From CAZDUS01 sp964609375 (GTDB lineage: Bacteria > Verrucomicrobiota > Kiritimatiellia > CAIKKV01 > CAITUY01), in assembly GCA_964609375.1 (NCBI GenBank), contig CAZSSA010000117.1, forward strand, positions 1 through 5,703: DNA of 5,703 bases, read 5' to 3'. Shown here in pieces: positions 1-5,648 of this stretch. The translations under genes were made by a program, and so were the position numbers. The notes below the pieces were generated by a model that made no database searches, was not told the origin of the DNA, and saw only the letters and a list, made by a program, of their open reading frames with translations. Every line of letters starts with the position of its first letter. Position 1 is the first letter of the stretch.

Positions 1-5
1 TTTTT

Positions 6-449
6 TCAAATGATATAACTGAGAGACGTACTGGCGTCCGCCTTTTCCTGCACATCAAGGATTTCCTTGAGTGTAATGTTATCCATGGACTCCTTGATAT
101 CCTTCTCGACCTTACCCCAAACCCAACGCGTCACACACGCCGCGCTACGCCCACACTTATCCGGGTCTACCACGCAATCCACCATGCTCACAGGCCCCTC
201 AAGAATGGAAATAACGTCCAGTAACGTGATTTTTTCCGGGGTTTTAGACAGGACGTACCCACCTTTTGCCCCTCGAGTGGATTTTACCAATCCTGCGGCC
301 TTGAGCGGATTGATGACCTGCCAAAGATATTTTTCAGAAATGGCCTGTCGTGATGATATGTCTCTCAAAATTACAGGCCCTGTGTGCTGATGGGCGGCAA
401 TATCCACTAGAACACGCAACCCATATCGGCCCTTTGTCGATATTTTCAT
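6..449 (-). CDS. Rrf2/IscR-family transcriptional regulator
   Basis: Predicted DNA-binding regulator of 147 residues, the usual length for the Rrf2 family. The N-terminus (MKISTKGRYGLRVLVDIA) and the stretch at 31-68, with EKYLWQVINPLKAAGLV and the wing RGAKGGY (59-65), are typical of the family's winged helix-turn-helix. Three cysteines at 92, 99 and 105 lie in the region where IscR, NsrR and RirA bind an Fe-S cluster, so iron-sulfur, redox or nitric-oxide sensing is a reasonable inference. The spacing is C-x6-C-x5-C rather than the C-x5-C-x5-C of E. coli IscR, and the IscR cluster histidine (three residues after the last Cys) is Arg108 here. The ATG at 449 follows AGAGGAAGGG at a good distance. 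The gene ends 5 bases from the window edge, so any isc/suf or cysteine-metabolism partner downstream is not visible. An inverted repeat upstream suggests autoregulation. The family call is firm; the regulon is unknown. Confidence 0.93.
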   Translation of the reverse strand: MKISTKGRYGLRVLVDIAAHQHTGPVILRDISSRQAISEKYLWQVINPLKAAGLVKSTRGAKGGYVLSKTPEKITLLDVISILEGPVSMVDCVVDPDKCGRSAACVTRWVWGKVEKDIKESMDNITLKEILDVQEKADASTSLSYII

Positions 450-481
450 CGTCCCTTCCTCTGCTTGAATAGTAGCCAGAT

Positions 482-510
482 ATAATCACTACTTATTCGG
501 TAGAGATTAT
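482..510. promoter_or_regulatory. Inverted repeat, candidate operator of the Rrf2-family gene
   Basis: Left arm ATAATCACTAC (482-492) and right arm GTAGAGATTAT (500-510) are reverse complements at 10 of 11 positions, separated by 7 bases. The 29 bp site lies 33-61 bases upstream of the regulator's start codon. On the minus strand it overlaps GATAAT (511-506), a possible -10 that pairs with TTTACT (532-527) at a short 15 bp spacing, so a bound protein would block transcription. Size, symmetry and position fit an Rrf2 dimer site, but the sequence does not match IscR consensus sites that I know. Binding by the adjacent gene's product is inference. Confidence 0.5.
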
Positions 511-575
511 CGGGGTATTGTCATCGAGTAAAGTGGCATTATTGGATTATCCCATGACTCATTCTGACCAAAAGC

Positions 576-606
576 AACAGGGCGACCCTCTGGTCGCCCT
601 GTTTTT
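576..606. terminator. Rho-independent terminator, possibly bidirectional
   Basis: A perfect 12 bp stem (AACAGGGCGACC at 576-587 with GGTCGCCCTGTT at 592-603) closes a 4-base loop. On the plus strand it runs into a TTTTT tract (602-606). On the minus strand the stem is followed by GCTTTT. It sits about 40 bases beyond the stop codon of the minus-strand Spy-like gene and upstream of the Rrf2-family gene, so it most likely ends the peptidase/Spy-like transcript. The better U-tract is on the plus strand, where no gene is visible upstream. Confidence 0.8.
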
Positions 607-646
607 CATTAACCCAAAACCCTGACACCCGCGCCGTTACCGCGGT

Positions 647-1279
647 TCAGTTTACCGGGGCTGGCTCAGGAACCGGGGCCGGCTCCGGGGGTGGAGCCGC
701 AGGCACCATCGGGCGCCTCCACGCTGCATCAGGACCCTTGCCTTCCTGTCGCCGATCATGCATCGCGGTGATGCGTTTTTCAATCAACTCCCGCAGCTTT
801 GTCCGCTGCTCCACAGTCAAGACCTTCTGCGCCGCCAAAATTCTCCTGGTCGTCGATTTGGCAATCTGTATCCGGAGCGCACCGATCTCCTCAACCCCCT
901 TCATAATAGCACCTTCATCAAGGACGCTTTGGGTCATCAACTCCACTTGCTTCTTGCCGGCCTGCTCCATTTTGCCCTGCAAGCCTTTCATTTCCTCGGC
1001 AGACCCTTTCAGAAGAGCCTTGAGCGCCTCCGTCTGTTCCTTGGTCAAGCCAAGCTCCTTGGCCATAGGCGAATCCGGAGTCAACATTTTCATGATCATG
1101 GCTTCGCCAAGTTCGCGAGATTCCATCATCGGGCGTCCGCGTTCACGCATTTCCTTCCGGGGTCCCTCTTTCGGGGCTCCTGCCTTGGGAGGGCCTTCCG
1201 TGGGCGAGGATTCCTCCGCCACTGCCATCATCGCGCCCGCACATCCCACAACCATCAACCACATCAACTTCCGTTTCAT
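647..1279 (-). CDS. Exported Spy/CpxP-like LTxxQ-motif protein
   Basis: Predicted 210-residue secreted protein. The N-terminus is a signal peptide: MKRK, then a hydrophobic run LMWLMVVGCAGAMMAVA, with a likely signal peptidase I site after AVA (residues 19-21). VVGC at 10-13 resembles a lipobox, but the preceding hydrophobic run is short. The mature part starts with a Pro/Glu/Lys-rich linker (22-50), then a charged helical region with two LTxxQ-type motifs, LTKEQ (78-82) and LTVEQ (154-158), the hallmark of the Spy/CpxP/heavy-metal-sensor family of periplasmic helical proteins. The C-terminus (193-209) is a Pro/Ala/Glu tail. Spy is a periplasmic chaperone and CpxP a stress-response modulator; which role applies here cannot be read from sequence. 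I chose the ATG at 1279 because AAAGGAGAC lies 6 bases upstream; an in-frame ATG at 1294 has no ribosome site. It lies 63 bases after the peptidase gene without a clear promoter of its own, so co-transcription is likely. Confidence 0.75.
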   Translation of the reverse strand: MKRKLMWLMVVGCAGAMMAVAEESSPTEGPPKAGAPKEGPRKEMRERGRPMMESRELGEAMIMKMLTPDSPMAKELGLTKEQTEALKALLKGSAEEMKGLQGKMEQAGKKQVELMTQSVLDEGAIMKGVEEIGALRIQIAKSTTRRILAAQKVLTVEQRTKLRELIEKRITAMHDRRQEGKGPDAAWRRPMVPAAPPPEPAPVPEPAPVN

Positions 1280-1342
1280 GACGTCTCCTTTCATTGGTGA
1301 ACTACACTCTATAACGAACCATGAGGCTAATTTATTGTATGC

Positions 1343-2476
1343 TTATGAAATGATCAGTCCTTTCGGACAGGGCGCCAGGACCTCACAACCCGAGCGAGTC
1401 ACCACCACCGTATCCTCAATGCGCACTCCGCCTATAGCCTTGTAGTAAAGGCCCGGCTCAACCGTCACCACATGACCCGCCCGCAGTCTGGCGCCCCCGA
1501 TGGATAGCGATGGCGCTTCGTGAACCTCCAGGCCCACACCATGTCCTGTCCCATGAATAAACCCTTCCGGCACGCCATCCGCACCGACACGTTCCGGAAA
1601 GCCAAGACAGGCAAACGATTTCGTCGCCTGCGCATGGATCTCGTTCCCGCTGATTCCCGCTCGCACGCGGCCCAGCGCTTCTTCCTGCACCTGCTTCACG
1701 ACGCGGTGCATCCGCACCAGTTCAGGAGAGGCATATCCCTTGGCCACGGTACGCGTCAAATCCCCCCAGTACCCTGTCTGGAGATGGCGGGGGAATATAT
1801 CCAGCACGATCGGCTGCCCCGCGAACAACGGCCCGGCCCCGATATAATGCGGCCCGCTTGATCGTGGCCCGCAGGCAACAATCGGTTCCCCTCCAAAGCA
1901 ATCGGAATCCAACAACAGGCGGTTGATTTTCCGGCGCATGGATTCAGACGTCAGCAACATCACTCCATCCCGCAACTGCCCTTTCCCGTCAATGCGCGAT
2001 TGTTCAATCACGGAAAAAGCATGCCGCATGGCCTTCACCGTGGCGTGTTGAACAAAGCGAATTTTTTCAATCTCCGCTTTCGTTTTCACGTGTCGCTCGG
2101 GTAGCAAGGATTGCTTCGCCACGTGCACGCGCATTCCTTTTTTCCCCAATGCCAGCGCCACACTGAGCGGAAAGGAGCCGGGCACCATCACGGATCGCGC
2201 ACCCACATGTTTCGCTAATGCATAGGCCCATTCGGAAAGTTGTCGCCGCTGTTTTCCTTCCAGCCCCAATTCACTCGGCGTCATACTGATCAGCGTTGGA
2301 TTGGCTTCCCGCGCACGTCCGATTTCCATCGGCGACACCACCATGTACTTGCGTTTTCCGTGCTGCATACACACAAGGGAATCTGTCAGTTTAAAGCCCG
2401 TGACATGCAGAATATCCGCATAAACATTGGGTGATCCCACCATCAGCCGGGTGCTTGTTAATTTCTTTGTATTCAC
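1343..2476 (-). CDS. M24-family Xaa-Pro peptidase (aminopeptidase P / prolidase type)
   Basis: Cytoplasmic metallopeptidase of 377 residues, predicted to cleave the bond between an N-terminal residue and proline in peptides. Residues 1 to about 125 form the creatinase-like N-terminal domain; about 130-377 form the pita-bread catalytic domain. All five expected metal ligands are visible (numbering from the GTG start): Asp226 in VLDIFPR, Asp239 in GDLTRT, His312 in GTGHGVG, Glu340 in TVEPGLYY and Glu354 in VRIEDTVVV. His210 (GPHY) and His319 (EVHE) match the conserved active-site histidines. The protein should therefore be active. Aminopeptidase P and prolidase cannot be separated from sequence alone. 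The GTG at 2476 is preferred because GGAGAGG lies just upstream; an in-frame ATG at 2488 would add four residues but lacks a ribosome site. It is transcribed away from dnaA, probably from the promoter at 2612-2639, and leads into the Spy-like gene. Confidence 0.92.
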   Translation of the reverse strand: MNTKKLTSTRLMVGSPNVYADILHVTGFKLTDSLVCMQHGKRKYMVVSPMEIGRAREANPTLISMTPSELGLEGKQRRQLSEWAYALAKHVGARSVMVPGSFPLSVALALGKKGMRVHVAKQSLLPERHVKTKAEIEKIRFVQHATVKAMRHAFSVIEQSRIDGKGQLRDGVMLLTSESMRRKINRLLLDSDCFGGEPIVACGPRSSGPHYIGAGPLFAGQPIVLDIFPRHLQTGYWGDLTRTVAKGYASPELVRMHRVVKQVQEEALGRVRAGISGNEIHAQATKSFACLGFPERVGADGVPEGFIHGTGHGVGLEVHEAPSLSIGGARLRAGHVVTVEPGLYYKAIGGVRIEDTVVVTRSGCEVLAPCPKGLIIS

Positions 2477-2611
2477 ATGCCTCTCCATTCAAACGAGTTA
2501 CGCGGTCCGAACCGCCTCACCGCCTTCTCTCCCTCTGCCATACCCCGCCATTGACCCCTGTTGCCAATTTCATAAACCAGCAAAACCATACCACATGTTG
2601 TGTTGTTTTTA

Positions 2612-2639
2612 ACAATAAACACTCCCGCTTGTGTGTCAA
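2612..2639 (-). promoter_or_regulatory. Candidate sigma70-type promoter of the peptidase gene
   Basis: Reading the minus strand, a perfect -35 TTGACA (2639-2634) is followed after 16 bases by TATTGT (2617-2612), which matches 4 of 6 positions of the -10 consensus. A T-tract directly upstream of the -35 could act as an UP element. Transcription would start near 2605, leaving a leader of about 130 bases before the GTG at 2476. Confidence 0.5.
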
Positions 2640-2736
2640 AAAAAAATCAAATAATCACTCGATTTTGCCTTGTCACTATGGGGTCCCTTGCTTATTGTCC
2701 TGCCCTGTCGGGCACAAGATTAGACGACAGACAGCG

Positions 2737-2756
2737 TGTTAATAACCTGTTGATAA
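2737..2756 (+). promoter_or_regulatory. Pair of DnaA-box-like sites upstream of dnaA
   Basis: TGTTAATAA (2737-2745) and TGTTGATAA (2748-2756) are head-to-tail, 11 bases apart, about one helical turn. TGTTGATAA is the reverse complement of TTATCAACA, one mismatch from the classical TTATCCACA; TGTTAATAA has two mismatches. A weaker third copy, TCGCAATAA (2758-2766), continues the phase. They lie just upstream of a TTGACA element, a position suited to DnaA autorepression as well as origin binding. Confidence 0.5.
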
Positions 2757-2775
2757 GTCGCAATAACTTGAGCGG

Positions 2776-2781
2776 TTGACA
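2776..2781 (+). promoter_or_regulatory. Perfect -35-like TTGACA element upstream of dnaA
   Basis: TTGACA lies 98 bases upstream of the dnaA start and 20 bases after the phased box-like sites. No good -10 hexamer is found 16-18 bases downstream, where the sequence is GC-rich. It may be part of the dnaA promoter with a poor -10, or chance. Confidence 0.25.
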
Positions 2782-2795
2782 ATGTATTTTTTTGT

Positions 2796-2820
2796 ACCCC
2801 GCCTCCTGTGGCCGCGGGGT
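2796..2820. other. GC-rich inverted repeat in the dnaA leader
   Basis: ACCCCGC (2796-2802) pairs perfectly with GCGGGGT (2814-2820) around an 11-base loop. It follows a seven-T run and sits about 60 bases before the dnaA start. It lacks a T-tract downstream on either strand, so it is not a standard terminator. It could be an RNA structure in the dnaA 5' leader or a boundary of the origin. Confidence 0.4.
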
Positions 2821-2879
2821 TGTGGTTTTGATCGATAACGTGCGCGCGACCGTATCGGCGCCCTTTGTTGGAGTGTCTT

Positions 2880-4244
2880 GTGAGTGAAAATAATGTGGTG
2901 AGTTTGTGGCGTTCCGCGTGCGCGCATCTTCAGAAATTATTGCACCCGGACGTTTATTCGCGCTGGATCGACGTCATCGAACCCAAGCGTCTGGCGAACG
3001 ACACATTGACGTTGGCCGTGGATAATAATTTTTACCAGACGTGGCTGGAGGAACATTATCTGCCTCTGATCCAGACCGCGGTGTCAACCGTCTGCGGCGA
3101 GACGTTGAAAATTGTTTTCGAAGTCGGACGCCTGACGCCTGTGCCGGCCGAGCCTGTTGCCGCGGCCACGGAAAAAAACGGCAAGCCGGCCTCACGCGCA
3201 CCCGCTCGCCGCAATCCCGCCGACGCCGTGTTGAATCCAAAGTGTACGTTTGATGCCTTCATCGTCGGGTCTTCGAACAACATGTCCCAGGCGGCGGCGC
3301 TCGCGGTGGCCCAGTCCCCCGGCCGCGCCTACAATCCGCTCTTCATCTATGGCGGAACGGGCCTCGGCAAAACCCACTTGATGCAGGCGATCGGCCATCA
3401 TGTCCTCCGCAACTCCAACTCCCGCATTTCGTATTTGTCCTCCGAGACCTTCGTCAACGAATTCATCGAGGGCCTGCAGCACAACTCGCTCGTCCAGTTC
3501 CGGAAAAAATTCCGCCATGTGGATCTGCTCCTGATTGACGACATTCATTTTCTTGCCGGCAAGGAACGGATGCAGGAGGAATTTTTCCACACCTTCAATG
3601 CCCTGTTCGATGCCCACAAGCAGATCGTGATGACCAGTGATCGCCCGGCCAGTGAAATTCAAGGGCTGGAGCAGCGCCTGGTTTCGCGCTTTGAATGGGG
3701 ACTGGTGACGGAATTGCAGCAGCCGGACCTCGAGACACGGATGGCCATTCTCAAAAACAAGCAACTCCAGGGAGGCTTGATGCTTCCCGACGAGATTCTC
3801 TTCTTCCTCGCCAAATCCATCCGTTCGAACATCCGGCGCCTTGAGGGGGCCTTGATCAGGGTTACCTCCTACGCTTCCCTCTGCAACCGGGCGCTGACCC
3901 TCTCTGATGCCGAAAACCTGCTCCGCGACATCATCGACCAGGAAAAGCAGGAGACCCTCACCTTCGAGCAAATCATGAAAACCGTGGCGGATCATTACGA
4001 TCTGCGCATCGTGGATATGACCAGCAAGCGCCGTCAGGCGGCCATTACAATGCCCCGTCAGGTCGCCATGTACCTCTGCCGCTCATTAACGTCCTCCTCC
4101 CTGCCGGAAATCGGAGCCGCCTTTGGCAAGACGCATGCCACGATCATTCACGCGTGCCGGCACGTCCAACAGAAAATGGAAATCGATCCGAACCTGCGGC
4201 AGGATGTTTCGCACCTGATGAGAACGCTGGAGAAGAAAAGTTGA
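2880..4244 (+). CDS. dnaA: Chromosomal replication initiator protein DnaA
   Basis: AAA+ ATPase of 454 residues (typical size) that binds origin boxes, oligomerises with ATP and opens the duplex. Domain I is about 1-82 (LWRSACAHLQ..., WLEEHYLPLI). A short linker (83-117) is rich in Ala/Pro/Lys. The AAA+ domain (about 118-350) has Walker A GGTGLGKTH (158-166), Walker B LLLIDDIHFL (216-225), sensor 1 MTSDRP (251-256), the arginine finger in RLVSRFEWG (Arg270) and sensor 2 NIRRLEGAL (317-325). Domain IV (about 355-454) keeps SKRR (382-385), PRQ (392-394) and SLPEIG (407-412). The recognition loop reads FGKTHATIIHACR (415-427), one residue shorter than the usual FGGRDHTTVLHACR, with Asp433 and Thr435 of E. 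coli replaced by Thr and Ala. The GTG at 2880 is chosen because GGAG lies 6 bases upstream; a longer in-frame TTG start at 2865 overlaps that ribosome site. Confidence 0.98.
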   Translation: MSENNVVSLWRSACAHLQKLLHPDVYSRWIDVIEPKRLANDTLTLAVDNNFYQTWLEEHYLPLIQTAVSTVCGETLKIVFEVGRLTPVPAEPVAAATEKNGKPASRAPARRNPADAVLNPKCTFDAFIVGSSNNMSQAAALAVAQSPGRAYNPLFIYGGTGLGKTHLMQAIGHHVLRNSNSRISYLSSETFVNEFIEGLQHNSLVQFRKKFRHVDLLLIDDIHFLAGKERMQEEFFHTFNALFDAHKQIVMTSDRPASEIQGLEQRLVSRFEWGLVTELQQPDLETRMAILKNKQLQGGLMLPDEILFFLAKSIRSNIRRLEGALIRVTSYASLCNRALTLSDAENLLRDIIDQEKQETLTFEQIMKTVADHYDLRIVDMTSKRRQAAITMPRQVAMYLCRSLTSSSLPEIGAAFGKTHATIIHACRHVQQKMEIDPNLRQDVSHLMRTLEKKS

Positions 4245-4250
4245 CAACGG

Positions 4251-4281
4251 TGTCAATAACTTGCAGAAATGATGTTCATAA
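4251..4281 (+). promoter_or_regulatory. Two DnaA-box-like sites downstream of dnaA
   Basis: TGTCAATAA (4251-4259) and TGTTCATAA (4273-4281) share the form TGTYNATAA with the pair upstream of dnaA. Their starts are 22 bases apart, about two helical turns, on the same face and in the same orientation. CAATAACTTG at 4255-4264 recurs exactly at 2761-2770, on the other side of dnaA. Confidence 0.45.
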
Positions 4282-4418
4282 CAACCGCTGGTGGAGTTAT
4301 CATCGACAGTTTACAGGATGTTGGGGTTGTCATTAACAGGGGTTGATTGTGTTGGTGATCAATGATACCAAGGGGTTTGTGAGTTATTAACGCTGGTAAC
4401 AGGGCATAATAAGACGGT

Positions 4419-4448
4419 GAATAGATAAGAATAGATAGAATAATATTC
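4419..4448. repeat. AT-rich tandem 10-mer and palindrome upstream of dnaN
   Basis: GAATAGATAA (4419-4428) is followed directly by GAATAGATAG (4429-4438), then by the perfect palindrome GAATAATATTC (4438-4448). The tract ends 28 bases before the dnaN start. Repeated AT-rich units beside DnaA sites are a common feature of DNA unwinding elements; the repeated TAG/TAA steps loosely recall DnaA-trio motifs but are not in strict 3-base register. Function is inferred. Confidence 0.45.
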
Positions 4449-4476
4449 TTCATCTGTTAAAGGAAGTGGAGTCATC

Positions 4477-5571
4477 ATGAAAATCGTTATTAGTAAAGAT
4501 TCCGTGCTTTTGGGATTACAGATGGTCAACGGGGTGGTCAATGTTCGACCCACACTTCCTGTACTGTCAAATGTCCTGTTACAAGCGGAAGATGATAAAT
4601 TGTGGTTTACCACCACGGATCTTGAAGTCAGCATGCGCTGTGTGGTTGAAGCCAAGATTGTCAAGGAAGGTGGAACCACGCTGCCGGCTCGGCGTCTCTT
4701 GAGCATTATTCGCGAATTACCCGCCGATAACATTGAAATTGATGTTGATGATAAGAATTCAGCCTCCATTACCTGTGGATCCGCCTTTTTCAAGATTCCC
4801 GGATTGCCACAGGATGATTTCCCGGCCATTGCCAAGTACGAAGGGGGATCGACATTCACCATGGAGCAGCGAGCGCTCAAGGACATGCTCCAGAAGACCT
4901 ACTACGCCGCTTCAACGGACGAGACAAGGTTTATCCTCAACGGCACGCTGTTGAGCTTTAAGGGCAACAAGCTGACCGTGGTGGCCACCGATGGCAGGCG
5001 CCTGTCCCTGGCGGAACAGGAATTGGAATTTCCAAAGGAATCCGAAGTCGAGGCCATTGTTCCCACCAAGGCGGTGACCGAGATTATCCGCATGTTGAAG
5101 GATGAGGGGACCGTCAAGATTCACATCACCAAAAATCAGGCCGGATTTGAAGTTGACCAGATCGTCCTGACAACCAAGCTGATTGAGGGAACCTACCCCA
5201 ACTTCCGCCAGGTCATTCCTTCCCAGTGCGAACAACGCATTGCCGTTGAACGCGAAGGAATGTTGACGGCGTTACGCCGGGTGGCCTTGTTGACCAGCGA
5301 GAAGTCCAGTTCAGTAAAGCTGGCGTTCGGGAAAAACAAGCTCAAGATCAGTGCCTCTTCGCCGGACATTGGCGAAGCCCACGAAACGGTGGCCATTAAG
5401 TACGCCGGCAAGGAATTGGTGGTGGCGTTCAATCCGGAATACATCATGGAGCCGCTGAAAAACCTGGCCAATGATGAGATCTACGTTGAGTTGACCGATG
5501 AATTGAGCCCGGGCGTCATCAAGAGTGATGTTCCGTTTATCTATGTGTTGATGCCGATGCGGATTTCGTGA
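4477..5571 (+). CDS. dnaN: DNA polymerase III beta subunit (sliding clamp)
   Basis: Ring-shaped processivity factor that encircles DNA and tethers polymerase III and repair proteins. At 364 residues it matches the family (E. coli 366). Three clamp folds are expected at about 1-120, 128-245 and 247-364. Recognisable signatures are RPTLPVLSNVLL (24-35), ATDGRRLSLAE (170-180), LIEGTYPNFRQVIP (235-248), FNPEYIMEPL (318-327) and the C-terminal MPMR (360-363), which corresponds to the E. coli MPMRL end; several of these line the hydrophobic peptide-binding cleft. No key region is missing. The ATG at 4477 has GGAG 5 bases upstream and an additional AGGA. The gene follows dnaA by 232 bases on the same strand, the standard dnaA-dnaN order; recF or gyrB is not seen downstream, where a tRNA follows instead. 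Confidence 0.98.
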   Translation: MKIVISKDSVLLGLQMVNGVVNVRPTLPVLSNVLLQAEDDKLWFTTTDLEVSMRCVVEAKIVKEGGTTLPARRLLSIIRELPADNIEIDVDDKNSASITCGSAFFKIPGLPQDDFPAIAKYEGGSTFTMEQRALKDMLQKTYYAASTDETRFILNGTLLSFKGNKLTVVATDGRRLSLAEQELEFPKESEVEAIVPTKAVTEIIRMLKDEGTVKIHITKNQAGFEVDQIVLTTKLIEGTYPNFRQVIPSQCEQRIAVEREGMLTALRRVALLTSEKSSSVKLAFGKNKLKISASSPDIGEAHETVAIKYAGKELVVAFNPEYIMEPLKNLANDEIYVELTDELSPGVIKSDVPFIYVLMPMRIS

Positions 5572-5581
5572 AAGGGCTTGA

Positions 5582-5599
5582 CGTAACGTTACGGTTTTT
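5582..5599 (+). terminator. Short palindrome with T-run after dnaN, possible weak terminator
   Basis: CGTAACGTTACG (5582-5593) is a perfect 12-base palindrome followed by G and TTTTT (5595-5599), 10 bases after the dnaN stop. As RNA it gives only a 4 bp stem with a 4-base loop, which is weak for an intrinsic terminator. TTGACG (5578-5583) overlaps it and could instead be a -35 for the tRNA gene, though no good -10 follows. Confidence 0.35.
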
Positions 5600-5648
5600 C
5601 GCATCCTTTCGCGCGCCACTTGCCGCGGTGTTGGCAACGCCTTATTCT

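Larger units (their letters stand above)
2477..2879. other. Non-coding region upstream of dnaA, candidate left part of oriC
   Basis: No convincing gene lies in this 403-base gap between two divergent genes. An AT-rich core (about 2600-2665) contains a run of nine A (2638-2646) and could serve as an unwinding element. It also holds TTTTTAACA (2606-2614), one mismatch from TTATTAACA. Further right are a small hairpin TGCCC-TGTC-GGGCA (2701-2714), two DnaA-box-like sites (2737-2756), a TTGACA element (2776-2781), a T-run (2787-2793) and a GC hairpin (2796-2820). Position next to dnaA, divergent gene order and the box-like sites suggest a replication origin. Origin function is inferred. Confidence 0.55.
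4245..4476. other. dnaA-dnaN intergenic region, candidate right part of oriC
   Basis: This 232-base gap has no gene and no clear terminator. It contains two plus-oriented box-like sites near the dnaA end (4251-4281), two opposite-oriented sites with 8 of 9 matches to TTATTAACA (TCATTAACA at 4330-4338, TTATTAACG at 4384-4392), an imperfect inverted repeat TTGGT...ACCAA (4352-4371) and an AT-rich repeated tract before dnaN (4404-4460). This resembles the Bacillus layout, in which boxes on both sides of dnaA form one origin. A dnaN promoter is not obvious; CATAAT (4405-4410) is a possible -10 without a clear -35. Confidence 0.45.

Noticed and set aside
738..1445. Long plus-strand open frames opposite the Spy-like gene (738-1445 and 758-1300)
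   Set aside because: They are antisense to a gene with signal peptide, ribosome site and family motifs; the translations are Ser/Arg- or His/Phe-rich without recognisable domains or a ribosome site.
2701..2714. TGCCC-TGTC-GGGCA hairpin as a terminator
   Set aside because: Only a 5 bp core stem and no T-tract follows on either strand.
2431..2742. 103-codon plus-strand frame upstream of dnaA
   Set aside because: It starts inside the peptidase gene antisense, has no ribosome site and runs through the candidate promoter and origin elements.
3192..3995. 267-codon minus-strand frame inside dnaA
   Set aside because: It is an antisense shadow of the conserved AAA+ domain coding region, with no family features.
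4241..4246. TTGACA overlapping the dnaA stop as a dnaN promoter
   Set aside because: No acceptable -10 hexamer lies 15-19 bases downstream.
4359..4886. 175-codon minus-strand frame over the dnaA-dnaN gap and dnaN start
   Set aside because: It overlaps dnaN coding sequence antisense and has a Ser/Thr-rich translation with no motif; the intergenic AT-rich part has a better explanation as origin DNA.
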